DNA of 64,000 bases from the NCBI RefSeq assembly GCF_002973535.1, contig NZ_PVEP01000001.1:1-64000 (forward strand), given 5' to 3'. This DNA comes from Albidovulum denitrificans (GTDB taxonomy: Bacteria; Pseudomonadota; Alphaproteobacteria; Rhodobacterales; Rhodobacteraceae). A model generated the notes under the pieces. That model saw nothing but the letters and a program-made list of their open reading frames with translations. It made no database searches and was not told the origin of the DNA. Below, one piece after another: positions 1 to 7,479 of this stretch (within the stretch, counting starts at the first letter, position 1; each line of letters begins with the position of its first letter). The position numbers and the translations under genes are program-made.

Positions 1-317
1 CGATGCTGGCGCCGTGCGATGTTCTCCACCAGGCTCATCACCATGCAGTCCGCTTCCTCCGCCTCAATGACGACTGCCGGAATCTTCTCCTGCCCAAGCA
101 GTCGAAAGGCTTCCAGCCGGCCCTCGCCGCAAACCAGGTCATAGCGCTCCGGGTCGTCAGGGTGTCTGCGAACGGTCACCGGTCGCTTGAGCCCGACGGC
201 ATCGATGTTTTCCACGATTTCCCTGTGCAGCCGCTTGTTGCGGGCACGTGGATTCAGAACCTCGATCCGATCGATCGGGATCATTCGAAGATGCTGGGGA
301 CGGGGCTGATCGGTCAT
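1..317 (-). CDS. ParB N-terminal domain (RepB/Spo0J-like) protein, partial at window edge
   Basis: The reverse strand reads from ATG at 317 and runs off the left end; about 105 residues are visible. They contain a ParB/Srx-fold nuclease-like domain: an IPIDRIEVLNPRAR segment, then a CGEGRLEAF motif (the ParB GxGR box) and the SLVENIARR box that follows it in Spo0J/ParB/RepB proteins. Family members bind DNA and use CTP for plasmid or chromosome partition; copies beside serine recombinases usually belong to integrated mobile elements. The start overlaps the recombinase stop as ATGA, so the two are translationally coupled. The C-terminal DNA-binding half is outside the window, so a partition role cannot be confirmed. 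Confidence 0.82.
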   Translation of the reverse strand, partial: MTDQPRPQHLRMIPIDRIEVLNPRARNKRLHREIVENIDAVGLKRPVTVRRHPDDPERYDLVCGEGRLEAFRLLGQEKIPAVVIEAEEADCMVMSLVENIARRQH

Positions 318-1915
318 GCTACCTCCCTGAGAGGTTTGCGCTCTGCGAGCGCGTAGAGCGGATCGAGGCTGTCAAAACGGTAACCGTCGAGGGCGAGGCC
401 ATTGTCCTCGGCAAGACGAAGTCTGCCGGCGCCAATGTCGAGGAGAGGGAAGAGGAAGTAGTCGAAAGGCTTCCGGTTGAGTTCGTCCATCCGGATAACT
501 ACGGAGATGTCCGGTACAAGCCCTGTATCGAACCGCACACGCCAGCGCAGCGAGCCGGCCTGGGTGCGGGTGCAGCGGACAATGAGCAACGACAGGGAAA
601 ACTCGCCATTGACGGTCACGAGATCGGTCGTCGCATCTCGCGTGGCGGCTCCGCCTGCAGCGGAGATCCCCCTCAGAACTTCATCGATGACTTCGGGATG
701 GAGCCGGCGGAGTTCGCGGTTGATCTCGATGTAGCGATAGTCGCGCCGCGGCCGGAAACCGACGAGACGATAGGCCCTGAGAAGGCTGCCGAACCGATGG
801 CTGTAGGCGCTGCTCGATGGGGTTTCGTCGGCCTCGTCGATAATGAGACCCGACAACGCGCCCTGATGTTCCAGCAGCGCTTGCAATGCAGCGAGCATCT
901 CCGCGTCGGACATGCGGGCCGAGCGTGCCGCGATGATATTGTTGGCAGCTTCGTAGAGCATCGGATCGACGATTGCCGGAAAGCTGTTCGGCGCTCGGAT
1001 CCATGTCTCGGGGTCGTTGCGGACACGCTTCTTCTTGAGCTTGAAAGACACCCGGTTCCAGACATTGGTGCCGATGTACTTCTCGTTGATCAGCAACTGA
1101 TGGACGGAACCCCGCGTCCAGGGCCGACCGAGGTCCGTAAGGATGCCACGGTCATTCAGGCCCTCTGCGATCTGTGCTTCGTTTTGACCCCCTGAAACAA
1201 AGGCGCGGTAGATCTCGCGGACGATAGCGACTTCTTCCTCGGGTCCCGGCACGAGCACGACGCGATCGGTTTGAAGGCTCTTTTGTTCACCTTGGGTGAG
1301 CGTTGCCTTGGGAACCCCGTGCTGATCGATGAGTAGGCGACGTAAACCGAACCCGGCGGGACCACCCTGACGAAAGCCTTTTTCAATCAGGCGGCATTGC
1401 CCGGTGAAAACCTTACTCGACAGCTCTCGGCTGTATTCGCCAGCCATGGCACGCTTGAAGCCCTTGAACATCGTAGCCATAGGGCTGCCGTCGTTTTCAA
1501 ATTGTTCGGCGCAATAGTGCACGTCGATCCCGGCGCGCCGGCAGATATATTCGTAATAGGCGCTCTCGTCGGCGTCCTGGAAACGGCCCCAACGGCTGAT
1601 GTCGTAGACAAGGATGACGTCGAAATCCGCGCTGCCAGAAGTGACGGTCTCGATCAGCTGTTTCAGTGCGTCCCGGCCTTCAATCCGCAACCCGCTCTTT
1701 CCTTCATCGGCGTAAGTCCGGACGATCTCCATGCCGCGCCGTGCGGCATAGGTCTGGATTGCCGCCGCCTGGTTTTCAGTCGAATAGCGCTGGTGATCGG
1801 TAGACATGCGCACGTACTCGGCCGCCCGAACAAGGGACGGGCCATCGCGTGCTTTGTCTGGGAACTCGGGATTCACCACCGGGCTCGGCCTCCATTTGCG
1901 CCAGAAGAAAAACAT
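314..1915 (-). CDS. Large serine recombinase (resolvase/invertase N-domain plus recombinase domain)
   Basis: A 533-residue site-specific recombinase. The resolvase-type catalytic domain starts with EYVRMSTDHQ, where Ser38 is the expected nucleophile, and carries the DISRWGR motif with conserved arginines. A Recombinase (PF07508-type) domain follows, with the LNDRGILTDLGRPWTRGSVHQLLINEKYIG signature split around residues 255-285, and a long C-terminal DNA-binding part ends near 533. ATG at 1915 gives about 28 residues before the catalytic domain, longer than usual, so a later non-ATG start is possible. It is coupled to the ParB-like gene and transcribed away from the repeat-rich gap at 1916-2760, where its recombination site may lie. 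Confidence 0.88.
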   Translation of the reverse strand: MFFFWRKWRPSPVVNPEFPDKARDGPSLVRAAEYVRMSTDHQRYSTENQAAAIQTYAARRGMEIVRTYADEGKSGLRIEGRDALKQLIETVTSGSADFDVILVYDISRWGRFQDADESAYYEYICRRAGIDVHYCAEQFENDGSPMATMFKGFKRAMAGEYSRELSSKVFTGQCRLIEKGFRQGGPAGFGLRRLLIDQHGVPKATLTQGEQKSLQTDRVVLVPGPEEEVAIVREIYRAFVSGGQNEAQIAEGLNDRGILTDLGRPWTRGSVHQLLINEKYIGTNVWNRVSFKLKKKRVRNDPETWIRAPNSFPAIVDPMLYEAANNIIAARSARMSDAEMLAALQALLEHQGALSGLIIDEADETPSSSAYSHRFGSLLRAYRLVGFRPRRDYRYIEINRELRRLHPEVIDEVLRGISAAGGAATRDATTDLVTVNGEFSLSLLIVRCTRTQAGSLRWRVRFDTGLVPDISVVIRMDELNRKPFDYFLFPLLDIGAGRLRLAEDNGLALDGYRFDSLDPLYALAERKPLREVA

Positions 1916-2057
1916 CCAAGGCCGGTGCCGCAGAGGCCCGGGTAAGGTCGTTCGTCATTCTATGAGTCCCCTTCACCATACCAGATTCTGTCGCGCACGA
2001 GGCCGCTCAAATGACACCTAAAGTCTACATCGGCAGGATCGTGCTGCCGAGATCCAG

Positions 2058-2230
2058 TTCCCTGCTCGAAGAAGAAATTACTGTGTTCAGGTCAAAAAAG
2101 TTCCCTGTTCCTGTCAGCAGGGAAATTTCGAGTAAAGCATTGAACAGTCGTTGAGTTTTTCGTCGGCCCTGGCGTTGATTGCCAGAAAACAGCAGAAATT
2201 CGCTGTTAATTTCCCTGTTTGCAGGGAATT
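2058..2230. repeat. Cluster of TTCCCTG / CAGGGAA inverted repeats
   Basis: TTCCCTG occurs at 2058-2064, 2101-2107 and 2211-2217; its complement CAGGGAA occurs at 2118-2124 and 2222-2228. These form two hairpins (2101-2124 with a 10-nt loop, and 2211-2228 with a 4-nt loop). Between them AACAGC (2188-2193) pairs with GCTGTT (2202-2207). The block is much richer in A+T than its surroundings and lies upstream of the recombinase, so it could be a recombinase attachment or binding site; that role is inferred. Confidence 0.7.
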
Positions 2231-2400
2231 TTGCGGAGACGGGATAGCTCCAGACTGGCTCCTCCGCCACTTGCCCCGATTGCCCCCGAACATCGCCCGT
2301 GTGCCGCCGATCTGCGCGGGTTGGAAGTGGCCTTGCAGGCGTTCTGTGTTGCCAGAACCCGTGGCCAGCACGCCCGCGGGGAGCGGGCTGCAGTCTTGTC

Positions 2401-2460
2401 AGGTGTGGTGGTCCGGCGATGCCCGGCGGGGCGGGGCGGGCCTTGGGGCCGGGCAGGGGC
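2401..2460. repeat. Dispersed ~60-bp repeat, copy 1 (left of catabolic operon)
   Basis: This segment aligns without gaps to 17641-17700, same orientation, with 50 of 60 bases identical by my count. Both copies hold the core GCGATGCCCGGCGG and a downstream CCGGGCAG, which can pair as a GC-rich stem (TGCCCGG with CCGGGCA). The two copies bracket the 2761-17468 operon as direct repeats. No coding potential is evident. Confidence 0.65.
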
Positions 2461-2639
2461 GGCGGCCATGGGCAGGGTCAGCCTCGCGTCCGGGGTAGCC
2501 TTGCGTGACGGCGTTTCCGGGGTGGGGAAATCTCCCGTGTCCGGTTTGGCGACCGCTTTTCCGACTTGGGTTTTTCGGCCAGATTTTCTTTGAAAGTCTA
2601 TACTTGTCAGATAGATGGATCGTCCTTTCCTGCGCGCGC

Positions 2640-2690
2640 ATTTTTCCTTTACAAAAGATATAAAGTGATAACATTATTGACAATGTTCCG
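2640..2690 (+). promoter_or_regulatory. Putative promoter/operator of the cyclic-imide-type operon
   Basis: This is the only AT-rich patch before the operon. TTTACA at 2648-2653 could be a -35 box with a -10-like TAACAT near 2669. AACATT (2670-2675) and AATGTT (2682-2687) form an inverted repeat around ATTGAC, and ATTGACAAT (2676-2684) is itself palindromic. A regulator site overlapping the promoter is plausible; the GntR protein encoded at 17730-18500 is a candidate binder. Promoter boxes are weak, so this is tentative. Confidence 0.4.
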
Positions 2691-2760
2691 AGCGCGCCGG
2701 AGGAGGGTGGCCTGACCGGAACGGCCGCCGGGGGGCGGACTGCCTCAGAGGAGATCCATC

Positions 2761-3438
2761 ATGGAAATGTCATCGCTTACGGCCCGTCAGCTTTTCGAGA
2801 ACGCGAAGGCCAACCCGACGCGCAAGCGTTTCGGCTTCGGCAGGAAGCCCATGCTCATCAACATCGACCTGCAATGCGCCTATACCTCGGTCGGCGAATT
2901 CGTGTCGGCCTATGAGACCGATCCGAAGCAGCTCGACTACGTCAACACGCTGTCCGGGCTGGCGCGGGCGAAGGGGCTGCCGCTGACCTGGACCTATGTG
3001 GCCTATATGCAATCGGGCGAGGATTGCGGCGTCTGGGGGACGCGCACCGACACGCCGGACTCGCTTCAGAACATCAAGGTCGGCTCCCGCCGGGCGGAAT
3101 TCGATCCGCGGCTGAAGATCGACCCGGTGAAGGACATCATCATCAACAAGCGCATGGCCTCGCCCTTTCATGAGACCAACCTGCAATCGCTGATGGTCTG
3201 GCATCAATGCGACACGGTGGTGCTGACGGGCGGCTCTACCTCGGGCTGCGTGCGCGCCTGCGTGGTCGATGCGATCTCGCGCGGCTACAGGGTGATCGTC
3301 CCCGAGGAATGCGTGGCCGACAAGCATGAAAGCCCGCATTTCGCCAATCTCTACGACATCTCGGTGAAATACGGCGATGTGATCCCGGTCAGCGAGGCGA
3401 TCGCCTGGTACGAGGCCTATCAACCCGAGGGCAAGTGA
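2761..3438 (+). CDS. Isochorismatase-family cysteine amidohydrolase (half-amidase candidate)
   Basis: 225 residues with the isochorismatase-like hydrolase fold and the triad Asp36 (INIDLQ), Lys130 (NKRMASPF) and Cys163 (GGSTSGCVRACVVDA). The Cys makes it an amide hydrolase like N-carbamoylsarcosine amidase or maleamate amidohydrolase rather than a true isochorismatase. ATG at 2761 follows an AGAGGAG ribosome site. It is the first gene of the operon and sits directly before two cyclic-amide-hydrolase-like genes, so hydrolysis of a half-amide (for example a maleamate or succinamate type compound) to the dicarboxylate plus ammonia is the likely job. The exact substrate is inferred. Confidence 0.85.
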   Translation: MEMSSLTARQLFENAKANPTRKRFGFGRKPMLINIDLQCAYTSVGEFVSAYETDPKQLDYVNTLSGLARAKGLPLTWTYVAYMQSGEDCGVWGTRTDTPDSLQNIKVGSRRAEFDPRLKIDPVKDIIINKRMASPFHETNLQSLMVWHQCDTVVLTGGSTSGCVRACVVDAISRGYRVIVPEECVADKHESPHFANLYDISVKYGDVIPVSEAIAWYEAYQPEGK

Positions 3439-3439
3439 G

Positions 3440-4378
3440 ATGGACGCCGCCAACGAAATCCGTTCCGACCTTGGTCTTTACGACTATCTGCCCTGGCCGG
3501 GGCGCCCGAAGATCACCTGGCCCGGCGGCAAGAAGCTTGCCGTCTGGATCGCGCCGAATATCGAGTTCTACGAATACGACCCGCCGAACAACCCGACCCG
3601 GACGCCCTGGGGACGGCCGAACCCCGACGTGCTGCAATATTCACACCGCGACTACGGCAACCGGGTCGGCTGGCGGCGGATGATGGCGGCGATGGATCGT
3701 GCGGGGTTTCGCGGCTCGGTCTCTCTCAACGTGGCGCTCTGCGATCACCACCCCGAGATCATCAAGGCCTGCGCGGATCGCGGGTGGGAGTTCTTTTCCC
3801 ACGGCATCTACAACACCCGCTATGTCTACAACATGACCGTGGAGCAGGAACGCGCGATCATCCGCGATGCCTTCGACACGGTGCGCAATCATACCGGGCA
3901 GGAACTGGCCGGCTGGCTGTCGCCTGCACTGTCGAACAACCTCTGGACCATGGACATCCTGGCCGAGGCGGGCATCCGGTACACCTGCGACATGTTCCAC
4001 GACGATCAGCCGATGCCGGTGAAGGTGAAAAGCGGCAGGCTGATCTCGATGCCCTATTCGCTCGAGATGAACGATGTCATCGTCTATAATAGCCAGAAGG
4101 TCACGCCCCGCCATTATGGCGAGATCATCAAGCGCCAGTTCGACCAGCTTTACCGGGATTCGGACGAAAGCGGCATGGTGATGTGCATTCCGCTGCACCC
4201 CTATCTGGTCGGCCAGCCGCACCGCATCGACGCCTTTGCCGAGGCGATCGACTATATCGCCGGACATGACGGCGTGTGGCAGACCACCGGGCGCGAGATT
4301 GCCGAGGCCTATCACGAAAGCGGCGCCTATGACGCCATGACCGCGGCCATGGCCGCCCTGAAAGAGGGGACCCGCTGA
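3440..4378 (+). CDS. Polysaccharide-deacetylase-fold hydrolase, PuuE allantoinase / cyclic imidase type (1)
   Basis: 312 residues of the NodB/PuuE fold. Visible family blocks are SHRDYGNRVGW (~residue 70), a SHGIYN segment (~120), the AGWLSPALS motif and a DMFHDDQPM block (~190). It lacks the TFDD motif of true chitooligosaccharide deacetylases, which fits PuuE allantoinase and imidase-type relatives that open cyclic amide or imide rings. Its ATG overlaps nothing but begins one base after the amidohydrolase stop, and its stop overlaps the next start (TGATG). With the neighbouring amidase, a ring-opening step giving a half-amide is likely. Substrate unknown. Confidence 0.8.
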   Translation: MDAANEIRSDLGLYDYLPWPGRPKITWPGGKKLAVWIAPNIEFYEYDPPNNPTRTPWGRPNPDVLQYSHRDYGNRVGWRRMMAAMDRAGFRGSVSLNVALCDHHPEIIKACADRGWEFFSHGIYNTRYVYNMTVEQERAIIRDAFDTVRNHTGQELAGWLSPALSNNLWTMDILAEAGIRYTCDMFHDDQPMPVKVKSGRLISMPYSLEMNDVIVYNSQKVTPRHYGEIIKRQFDQLYRDSDESGMVMCIPLHPYLVGQPHRIDAFAEAIDYIAGHDGVWQTTGREIAEAYHESGAYDAMTAAMAALKEGTR

Positions 4379-5304
4379 TGCCGCCGCTTCCCGAAAGCTA
4401 TCTTGATTACCCGGCGCGTCATTATGGCATGGATCAGGACCGCTACGACTGGTCCGACATGTTCGCGCGCAAGCCGGTCGTCTGGCCGGACGGGGCGCGG
4501 GTGGCGCTGTCCATCGTCACCCACGTGCAGCATTTCCCGCTCGACATGCCGGCCAAGCCCTTCAAGGCCCCCGGCGCGCTGTCGATGCCCTACCCGGATT
4601 TCCGCTACTTCACCAATCGCGACTATGGCAACCGCGTCGGCATCTTCCGGGTGCTGAAGCTTTTGGCGGCCAAGGGGCTGCGGACGAGTTTCGCCATCAA
4701 CGGCTGCATCGCCGAACGCTATCCGGCGCTGCTGCGCGCGGTGGTCGAGGGCGGTCATGAGGTGGTGGCGCATGGCCTTGACATGGGCAAGGTCCATCAC
4801 TCCGGTCTGGGCGCCGCGGAGGAGGATGCCATCGTCGCCGAAGCGCTGCGGCTTCTGCGCGAGGGGTCGGGCCAGAAGGTCGCGGGCTGGCTCTCGCCCG
4901 GCCGTGCGCAAGGGTTCAGCACGCCAGAGATTCTGGTGAAGAACGGTGTGCAATGGTGTCTCGACTGGGCCAATGACGACCTGCCCTATGAGATGCGCAC
5001 CGACAAAGGGCCGCTTCTGGCGATGCCGCTGGCCTATGAGACCGACGACCGCGTCGTTTCGAACGAATATTTCCAGTCGGAACCGGACTGGGTGCAGCAG
5101 GTCAAGGACCGCTTCGACGTCCTGTACCGCGAAAGCGGCGATTTCGGCGGCCGGGTGATGAGCGTGCCGCTGCACAGCTGGGTGTCCGGCATGCCCTATC
5201 GCGTCGAATACCTGCGCGAGGTGCTGGACTACATCCTTTGCCATTCCGGCGTCTGGGTAGCCCCGGCGGGCGAGATCGCCGAGGCGTTTCGCAAGCAGGC
5301 CTGA
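4378..5304 (+). CDS. Polysaccharide-deacetylase-fold hydrolase, PuuE/imidase type (2)
   Basis: 308 residues, a diverged paralogue of the preceding protein. Shared blocks are FTNRDYGNRVGIFR, VVAHGLDMG, the AGWLSPGRAQ motif, NDDLPYE and VMSVPLHSWVSG. The first ~60 residues resemble those of the neighbour (W-P-G/D with a YDYLPW/YDWSDM type entry). Start ATG overlaps the upstream stop. Two such genes side by side could form a heteromer or act on two related rings. The SPLHSWVSG/PLHPYLVG block near the C-terminus is the usual conserved His segment of this family. Deacetylation of a polysaccharide is unlikely because there is no signal peptide. Confidence 0.8.
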   Translation: MPPLPESYLDYPARHYGMDQDRYDWSDMFARKPVVWPDGARVALSIVTHVQHFPLDMPAKPFKAPGALSMPYPDFRYFTNRDYGNRVGIFRVLKLLAAKGLRTSFAINGCIAERYPALLRAVVEGGHEVVAHGLDMGKVHHSGLGAAEEDAIVAEALRLLREGSGQKVAGWLSPGRAQGFSTPEILVKNGVQWCLDWANDDLPYEMRTDKGPLLAMPLAYETDDRVVSNEYFQSEPDWVQQVKDRFDVLYRESGDFGGRVMSVPLHSWVSGMPYRVEYLREVLDYILCHSGVWVAPAGEIAEAFRKQA

Positions 5305-5316
5305 CGCGCCCTTCAT

Positions 5317-5342
5317 GCCGCGCGCCCGCAAGGGCGCGCGGC
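5317..5342 (+). other. Strong hairpin with GCAA tetraloop between imidase-like and hydratase genes
   Basis: An 11-bp perfect stem (GCCGCGCGCCC, 5317-5327, with its complement at 5332-5342) closes a GCAA loop, the GNRA type that is especially stable in RNA. No T-run follows, so it looks more like an mRNA processing or stabilising element than a terminator. Confidence 0.7.
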
Positions 5343-5380
5343 CCGTGCCAAGACGAGAGACAAGCACAGGAACACCCCGC

Positions 5381-6793
5381 ATGGCGCAAGCGACCGCCCC
5401 CGCAGCACGAACCCTGTTCGGAAAGATCTGGGACGCGCATGAGATCCTGCGCCACCCCTCCGGCCAGTCGCTGCTTTATATCGACCGCGACATGATCCAC
5501 GAGGGCAGCTTTCACGCCTTCGCGGACCTCAGGCGCCGGGGCCTGCATCCGCGTCGGCCAAAGCAGATCTTCGGCATTGCGGATCATTATGTGCCGACGC
5601 TTGGCCGCAGCGCGGATGCGGCCGCCAGCCCCGCCATCGCACGGATGATCCGCACCTTCGATGAGAACATGGAATGGGGCGATGTGCGCCATTTCGGGCT
5701 GGAAAGCCGCGAACAGGGCATCGTGCATGTGGTCGCGCCCGAACAGGGGATCACGCTGCCGGGCCTGACCATCGTCTGCTCTGACAGCCATACCTCAACC
5801 CAGGGCGCGCTTGGCGCCATCGCCTTTGGCATCGGCCAGTCGGAGAATGCGCATGTGCTGGCGACGCAGACGCTTTGGCAGATGCGCCCGAAGACGATGC
5901 GCGTGACCGTCGGGGGCGTCCTTGGCCAGGGTGTGACGGCGAAGGATGTCGTTCTTGCGCTGATTGCGAAGATCGGCGCGGCGGGGGCAGGGGGCCATGC
6001 CATCGAATATGCCGGCCCCGTGGTGCGCGCGATGTCGATCGAGGCGCGGCTGACGCTGTGCAACATGTCCATCGAGGCGGCGGCGCGGCTGGGCATGGTT
6101 GCGCCCGACGACACGACCTTCGACTATGTGAAGGGCAGGCCCTATGCGCCCGAGGCCGCCGAATGGGACCGCGCGCTGGCCGGGTGGCGGCAACTGCCCA
6201 CCGATGAAGGCGCGCAGTTCGACCGCGAGGTGGTTCTGGACGGCACCGCCATCGCGCCGATGGTGACCTGGGGAACCAGCCCCGAGGATGCCGTGCCGAT
6301 CACCGGCCGGGTCCCCGATCCGGCGGGCTTTGCCAGCGCCGAAAAGCGCAAGGCGGCGGCGAAGTCGCTGGACTACATGGACCTTGCCCCCGGCACCGCG
6401 CTGGACGGGCTGAAGATCGACCGCGTGTTCATCGGCTCCTGCACCAACAGCCGGATCGAGGATCTGCGCGCGGCGGCGGCGGTCCTGAAGGGGCGCAAGG
6501 CCACGGTCCCCGCCATCGTCGTTCCCGGCTCCACCCGCGTGCGTGAGCAGGCCGAGGCCGAAGGGCTGGCCAGGACCTTCCGCGAGGCCGGGTTCGAATG
6601 GCGCCATTCGGGCTGTTCGATGTGCGCGGCGATGAACGGCGATGTGGCCGCGCCGGGCGAACGCTGCGCCTCGACCTCGAACCGCAACTTCGTCGGCCGT
6701 CAGGGGCCGGGGGCGCGGACCCATCTCCTCAGCCCGGCAATGGCGGCGGCGGCGGCGATTGCGGGCCATCTGACCGATGTGCGTCGGCTGTGA
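5381..6793 (+). CDS. Aconitase-family hydratase large subunit (LeuC-like; dimethylmaleate/3-isopropylmalate type)
   Basis: 470 residues, the large subunit of an aconitase-superfamily (de)hydratase. The [4Fe-4S] ligands are visible as Cys354 (GSCTNSR), Cys412 and Cys415 (GCSMC). Other family blocks are SDSHTSTQGALGA and FGIGQSE near 140-160. ATG at 5381 begins the alignable region; the frame is open further upstream but has no family sequence. The small subunit follows at once. In a catabolic operon with a PEP-mutase-family lyase, the pair resembles dimethylmaleate hydratase (DmdAB) or a maleate/citraconate hydratase more than leucine biosynthesis. A biosynthetic LeuCD cannot be excluded from sequence alone. 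Confidence 0.85.
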   Translation: MAQATAPAARTLFGKIWDAHEILRHPSGQSLLYIDRDMIHEGSFHAFADLRRRGLHPRRPKQIFGIADHYVPTLGRSADAAASPAIARMIRTFDENMEWGDVRHFGLESREQGIVHVVAPEQGITLPGLTIVCSDSHTSTQGALGAIAFGIGQSENAHVLATQTLWQMRPKTMRVTVGGVLGQGVTAKDVVLALIAKIGAAGAGGHAIEYAGPVVRAMSIEARLTLCNMSIEAAARLGMVAPDDTTFDYVKGRPYAPEAAEWDRALAGWRQLPTDEGAQFDREVVLDGTAIAPMVTWGTSPEDAVPITGRVPDPAGFASAEKRKAAAKSLDYMDLAPGTALDGLKIDRVFIGSCTNSRIEDLRAAAAVLKGRKATVPAIVVPGSTRVREQAEAEGLARTFREAGFEWRHSGCSMCAAMNGDVAAPGERCASTSNRNFVGRQGPGARTHLLSPAMAAAAAIAGHLTDVRRL

Positions 6794-6806
6794 AGGGAAA
6801 GATCGC

Positions 6807-7421
6807 ATGAAAGCCTTCCTCCGCGAAACCTCTCCCGTCGTCGTGATCCCCGGCGTGAATTGCGACACCGACCAGATCATCCCCGCCCGCTTTCTCAAAG
6901 AGGACCGCGCGAAGGGCTATGACGGGTTTCTGTTCCACGACATCAGCCGCGACGCCGCGGGAAACCCCGATCCCGCCTTTCCGCTGAACCGCCCCGGCGC
7001 CGACAGGGCGACGATCCTGTTGGTCGAGGATAATTTCGGCTGCGGTTCCTCGCGTGAGGCGGCGGTCTATGCGCTGGTGGATCGCGGCATCCGCGCCGTG
7101 ATCGGGCCAAGCTTCGGCGACATCTTCTTCAACAACGCGCTGAAGAACGGGCTGGTGCCGGTGCGCCTGCCCGTCGCGCGGTGCGAGGCGCTGGAGGACT
7201 ATCTGGCGAAACACGACGGCGCCACCGTGACGGTGGATCTGGAGGCCGGGCAGCTGGTGCTGCCCGGCGCCCTGGGCCGCCACCCGATCGAGATCCCGTC
7301 CCTTGCGCGCGACTGCATCCTGCGTGGCCTCGACGAGATCGAGATGACCCTCACCTTCATGGAGCGCATCGAAAGCTTCGAGGCGGCGAGGATCGCAGAC
7401 AACCCGTGGCTGGGCCGCTGA
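6807..7421 (+). CDS. Aconitase-family hydratase small subunit (LeuD-like)
   Basis: 204 residues forming the swivelling small subunit. Family motifs are NCDTDQIIPARFLK near residue 20 and FGCGSSREAAVYALVDRGIRAVI near 75, which bind the substrate and contact the large subunit. ATG at 6807 is preceded by GGGAAAG. It lies 13 bases after the large subunit, so both are made together. The length matches LeuD/DmdB proteins. Together they would add water across the double bond of an unsaturated dicarboxylate; specificity is not readable by eye. Confidence 0.85.
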   Translation: MKAFLRETSPVVVIPGVNCDTDQIIPARFLKEDRAKGYDGFLFHDISRDAAGNPDPAFPLNRPGADRATILLVEDNFGCGSSREAAVYALVDRGIRAVIGPSFGDIFFNNALKNGLVPVRLPVARCEALEDYLAKHDGATVTVDLEAGQLVLPGALGRHPIEIPSLARDCILRGLDEIEMTLTFMERIESFEAARIADNPWLGR

Positions 7422-7479
7422 TGGCGGGCCAGTCGCAACAGCAAAGACCAATGACTGCTTGAAACAGGGAGTAAAGCGA

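Larger units (their letters stand above)
1916..2760. other. 845-bp non-coding stretch between recombinase and catabolic operon
   Basis: No convincing gene. The small open frames here have no recognisable domains and cross the repeats. It holds, in order, a leader of the recombinase gene, a cluster of TTCCCTG/CAGGGAA repeats (2058-2228), a GC-rich block with a copy of a dispersed repeat (2401-2460), and an AT-rich promoter-like segment before the amidohydrolase gene (about 2640-2690). It marks the junction between the mobile module and the operon. Confidence 0.75.

Noticed and set aside
2151-2683. Several overlapping small frames in the gap before the catabolic operon
   Set aside because: They are low-complexity, run through inverted repeats and have no consistent ribosome sites or homologous look.
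3440-5304. Secreted chitin or polysaccharide deacetylases
   Set aside because: There are no signal peptides, no TFDD motif, and the neighbours act on amides and dicarboxylates.
5381-7421. Annotation as leucine biosynthesis leuC/leuD
   Set aside because: There is no leuA or leuB nearby and the context is catabolic, so the symbols were withheld, although the family is the same.
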